Below are positions 21,481-22,145 of a stretch of 22,145 bases of DNA, in pieces. Position numbers and translations under genes: made by a program. The stretch's first letter is position 1, and every line of letters begins with the position of its first letter. The stretch spans positions 1 to 22,145 of IMG/VR virus record IMGVR_UViG_3300032287_000061; one strand, 5' to 3'. This DNA comes from a virus. Under the pieces are notes generated by a model. It was not told the DNA's origin and made no database searches. It saw only the letters and a program-made list of their open reading frames with translations.

Positions 21481-21538
21481 CATCTTTTTAAAAATATTTC
21501 TAAGGAAAACCCTAATATGTTGCAAAAAAGCAACCGCT

Positions 21539-21835
21539 TTACGCGCAAACCGTAACCCCAAGCAGTTCCAGCGTCTCTTTCAAGAGGTCAGCCTCGTCAT
21601 ATCCGTAGTGTTTCTCGAACCCCTTGGTTCCCAAGCCATGCAAGCCCGTGGAACCGCGATGATGCTCAGGACAGAGCGGTATGACGGTCATGTGGCTGGA
21701 ACGCCCCCAACCCCCCGCCAAACGCCTTGGATGGTGTAGTTCTGCTGGCGTGCCTTGGTATCCCATCCGCCTGCATACTGCGCACCCCAATTCCGCTACG
21801 GCGCTCATATGCTTCTTTTCTTTCAACGTGGTCAT
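21539..21835 (-). CDS. Ref-like HNH nuclease, 98 aa
   Basis: Resembles the phage P1 Ref (RecA-dependent nuclease) family: AELGCAVCRRMGYQGTPAEL with C18 and C21, HHPRRLAGGWGRSSH with the catalytic-type HH at 34 to 35 and H48, IPLCPEHHRGSTGLHGLG with C55, H58, H59 and H66, then KGFEKHYGYDEADLLKETL. Metal-binding and HNH-type residues are all present. P1 Ref cuts DNA at RecA-formed loops and stimulates recombination; that role is inferred here. It lacks the long N-terminal tail of P1 Ref, as many phage versions do. The start at 21835 overlaps the zinc-ribbon stop by 4 bases (ATGA). Confidence 0.85.
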   Translation of the reverse strand: MTTLKEKKHMSAVAELGCAVCRRMGYQGTPAELHHPRRLAGGWGRSSHMTVIPLCPEHHRGSTGLHGLGTKGFEKHYGYDEADLLKETLELLGVTVCA

Positions 21836-21978
21836 TGCTTGCCCTTGGTAAAGCCCGAACGGTTTTTGAGGTCGTGGCAGGTCTGGCATCGCCACTGCGG
21901 TGCGCCCCTGCTATTCCTGCCCTTGACCTCTGCTGGTCTCAGGCGACACACCTGACAGGTAGGTTGCTTGTCAGTCAT
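21832..21978 (-). CDS. Small zinc-ribbon protein, 48 aa
   Basis: Two Cys pairs are visible: CQVC (8 to 11) and CQTC (31 to 34), with a basic linker between, so a single zinc ribbon or knuckle is expected. The rest is basic (RSGFTKGKQ end). Nucleic-acid binding is inferred. The start at 21978 was chosen because it overlaps the upstream stop by 8 bases and has an AGAAAGAAG-type purine stretch before it; ATGs further upstream lie within the preceding gene. It runs directly into the Ref-like nuclease, and the two may act together. Confidence 0.7.
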   Translation of the reverse strand: MTDKQPTCQVCRLRPAEVKGRNSRGAPQWRCQTCHDLKNRSGFTKGKQ

Positions 21979-22145
21979 TAGCTTCTTTCTTGAGTCGCTC
22001 ATTGCGTGAGCCTGCTTCAAATCCAGCAAGGTAAGCGCGGCGCTCAACCCAAAATTGGTTTGGCTGATGGCTATGCTCCCAGTCGTTAAAAGAATCAACG
22101 CTGGTCTTTGCCGAAACAATTTGCCGTTTGCGCCAACCCACCGCC
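21971..22145 (-). CDS. C-terminal part of a gene entering from the right edge
   Basis: The last 57 codons are present, the start is outside the window. The visible end contains DSFNDWEHSHQPNQFWVERR, AYLAGFEAGSRNERLKKEAN and a final Asp. The AYLAGFEAG motif near a charged C-terminus is common in short phage early proteins of unknown function. The frame is chosen by the absence of stops, its protein-like composition, and the 8-base overlap with the zinc-ribbon gene. Confidence 0.65.
   Translation of the reverse strand, partial: AVGWRKRQIVSAKTSVDSFNDWEHSHQPNQFWVERRAYLAGFEAGSRNERLKKEAND

Overview
The window looks like part of a tailed double-stranded DNA phage genome (class Caudoviricetes), free or possibly integrated. 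All 33 genes I accept or consider lie on the minus strand and are tightly packed, many with 4-base ATGA overlaps. There is no integrase, host gene, tRNA or rRNA. The head proteins (a P22-type or T7-type large portal with scaffold and capsid, the Lys-Lys-Gly-Gly repeat protein, the 94-residue and 190-residue virion proteins, and the inserted Gly-Thr-Tyr-Thr-Val beta domain) resemble families I know from phages of freshwater bacteria. An aquatic, probably proteobacterial, host is therefore an inference, not something the sequence shows.

Transcription runs from right to left. The right third (about 16.4 to 22.1 kb) is an early or middle region of small genes. It holds a zinc-ribbon protein, a Ref-like HNH nuclease, several short conserved phage proteins of unknown role, a TAGT-type glycosyltransferase probably used in DNA hypermodification, a zinc-finger protein with a possible OB fold, and a one-pass membrane protein. 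Three related promoter-leader modules (near 17.5, 18.4 and 21.4 kb) punctuate this region. Each has a TAGG...CCTA element, a sigma-70-like promoter, an RNA hairpin, and the octamer AAAGCGAA just before the start codon. Two further genes carry a G/C-rich hairpin followed by ATAACC and the same octamer.

A 318-base gap without convincing genes (16111 to 16428) separates this from the virion module. The virion module runs terS, terL, a 1506-residue multidomain protein, portal, two small proteins, a GroES-like co-chaperonin, scaffold, two virion proteins around the capsid gene, the major capsid protein, a rho-independent terminator, a second virion protein carrying an inserted beta domain, the Lys-Gly-rich repeat protein, two small virion proteins, and the first nine codons of the next gene at the left edge. 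TerS and TerL package DNA through the portal, the scaffold shapes the shell, and the GroES-like protein probably assists folding of the capsid protein.

The most unusual items are the 1506-residue protein between terL and portal (SGNH-hydrolase-like domain, an HDxxGH/ETRGQN domain and a toxin-like C-terminal domain), a 61-codon ORF with a perfect Shine-Dalgarno sequence nested out of frame inside it, and the repeated promoter-hairpin-octamer modules.
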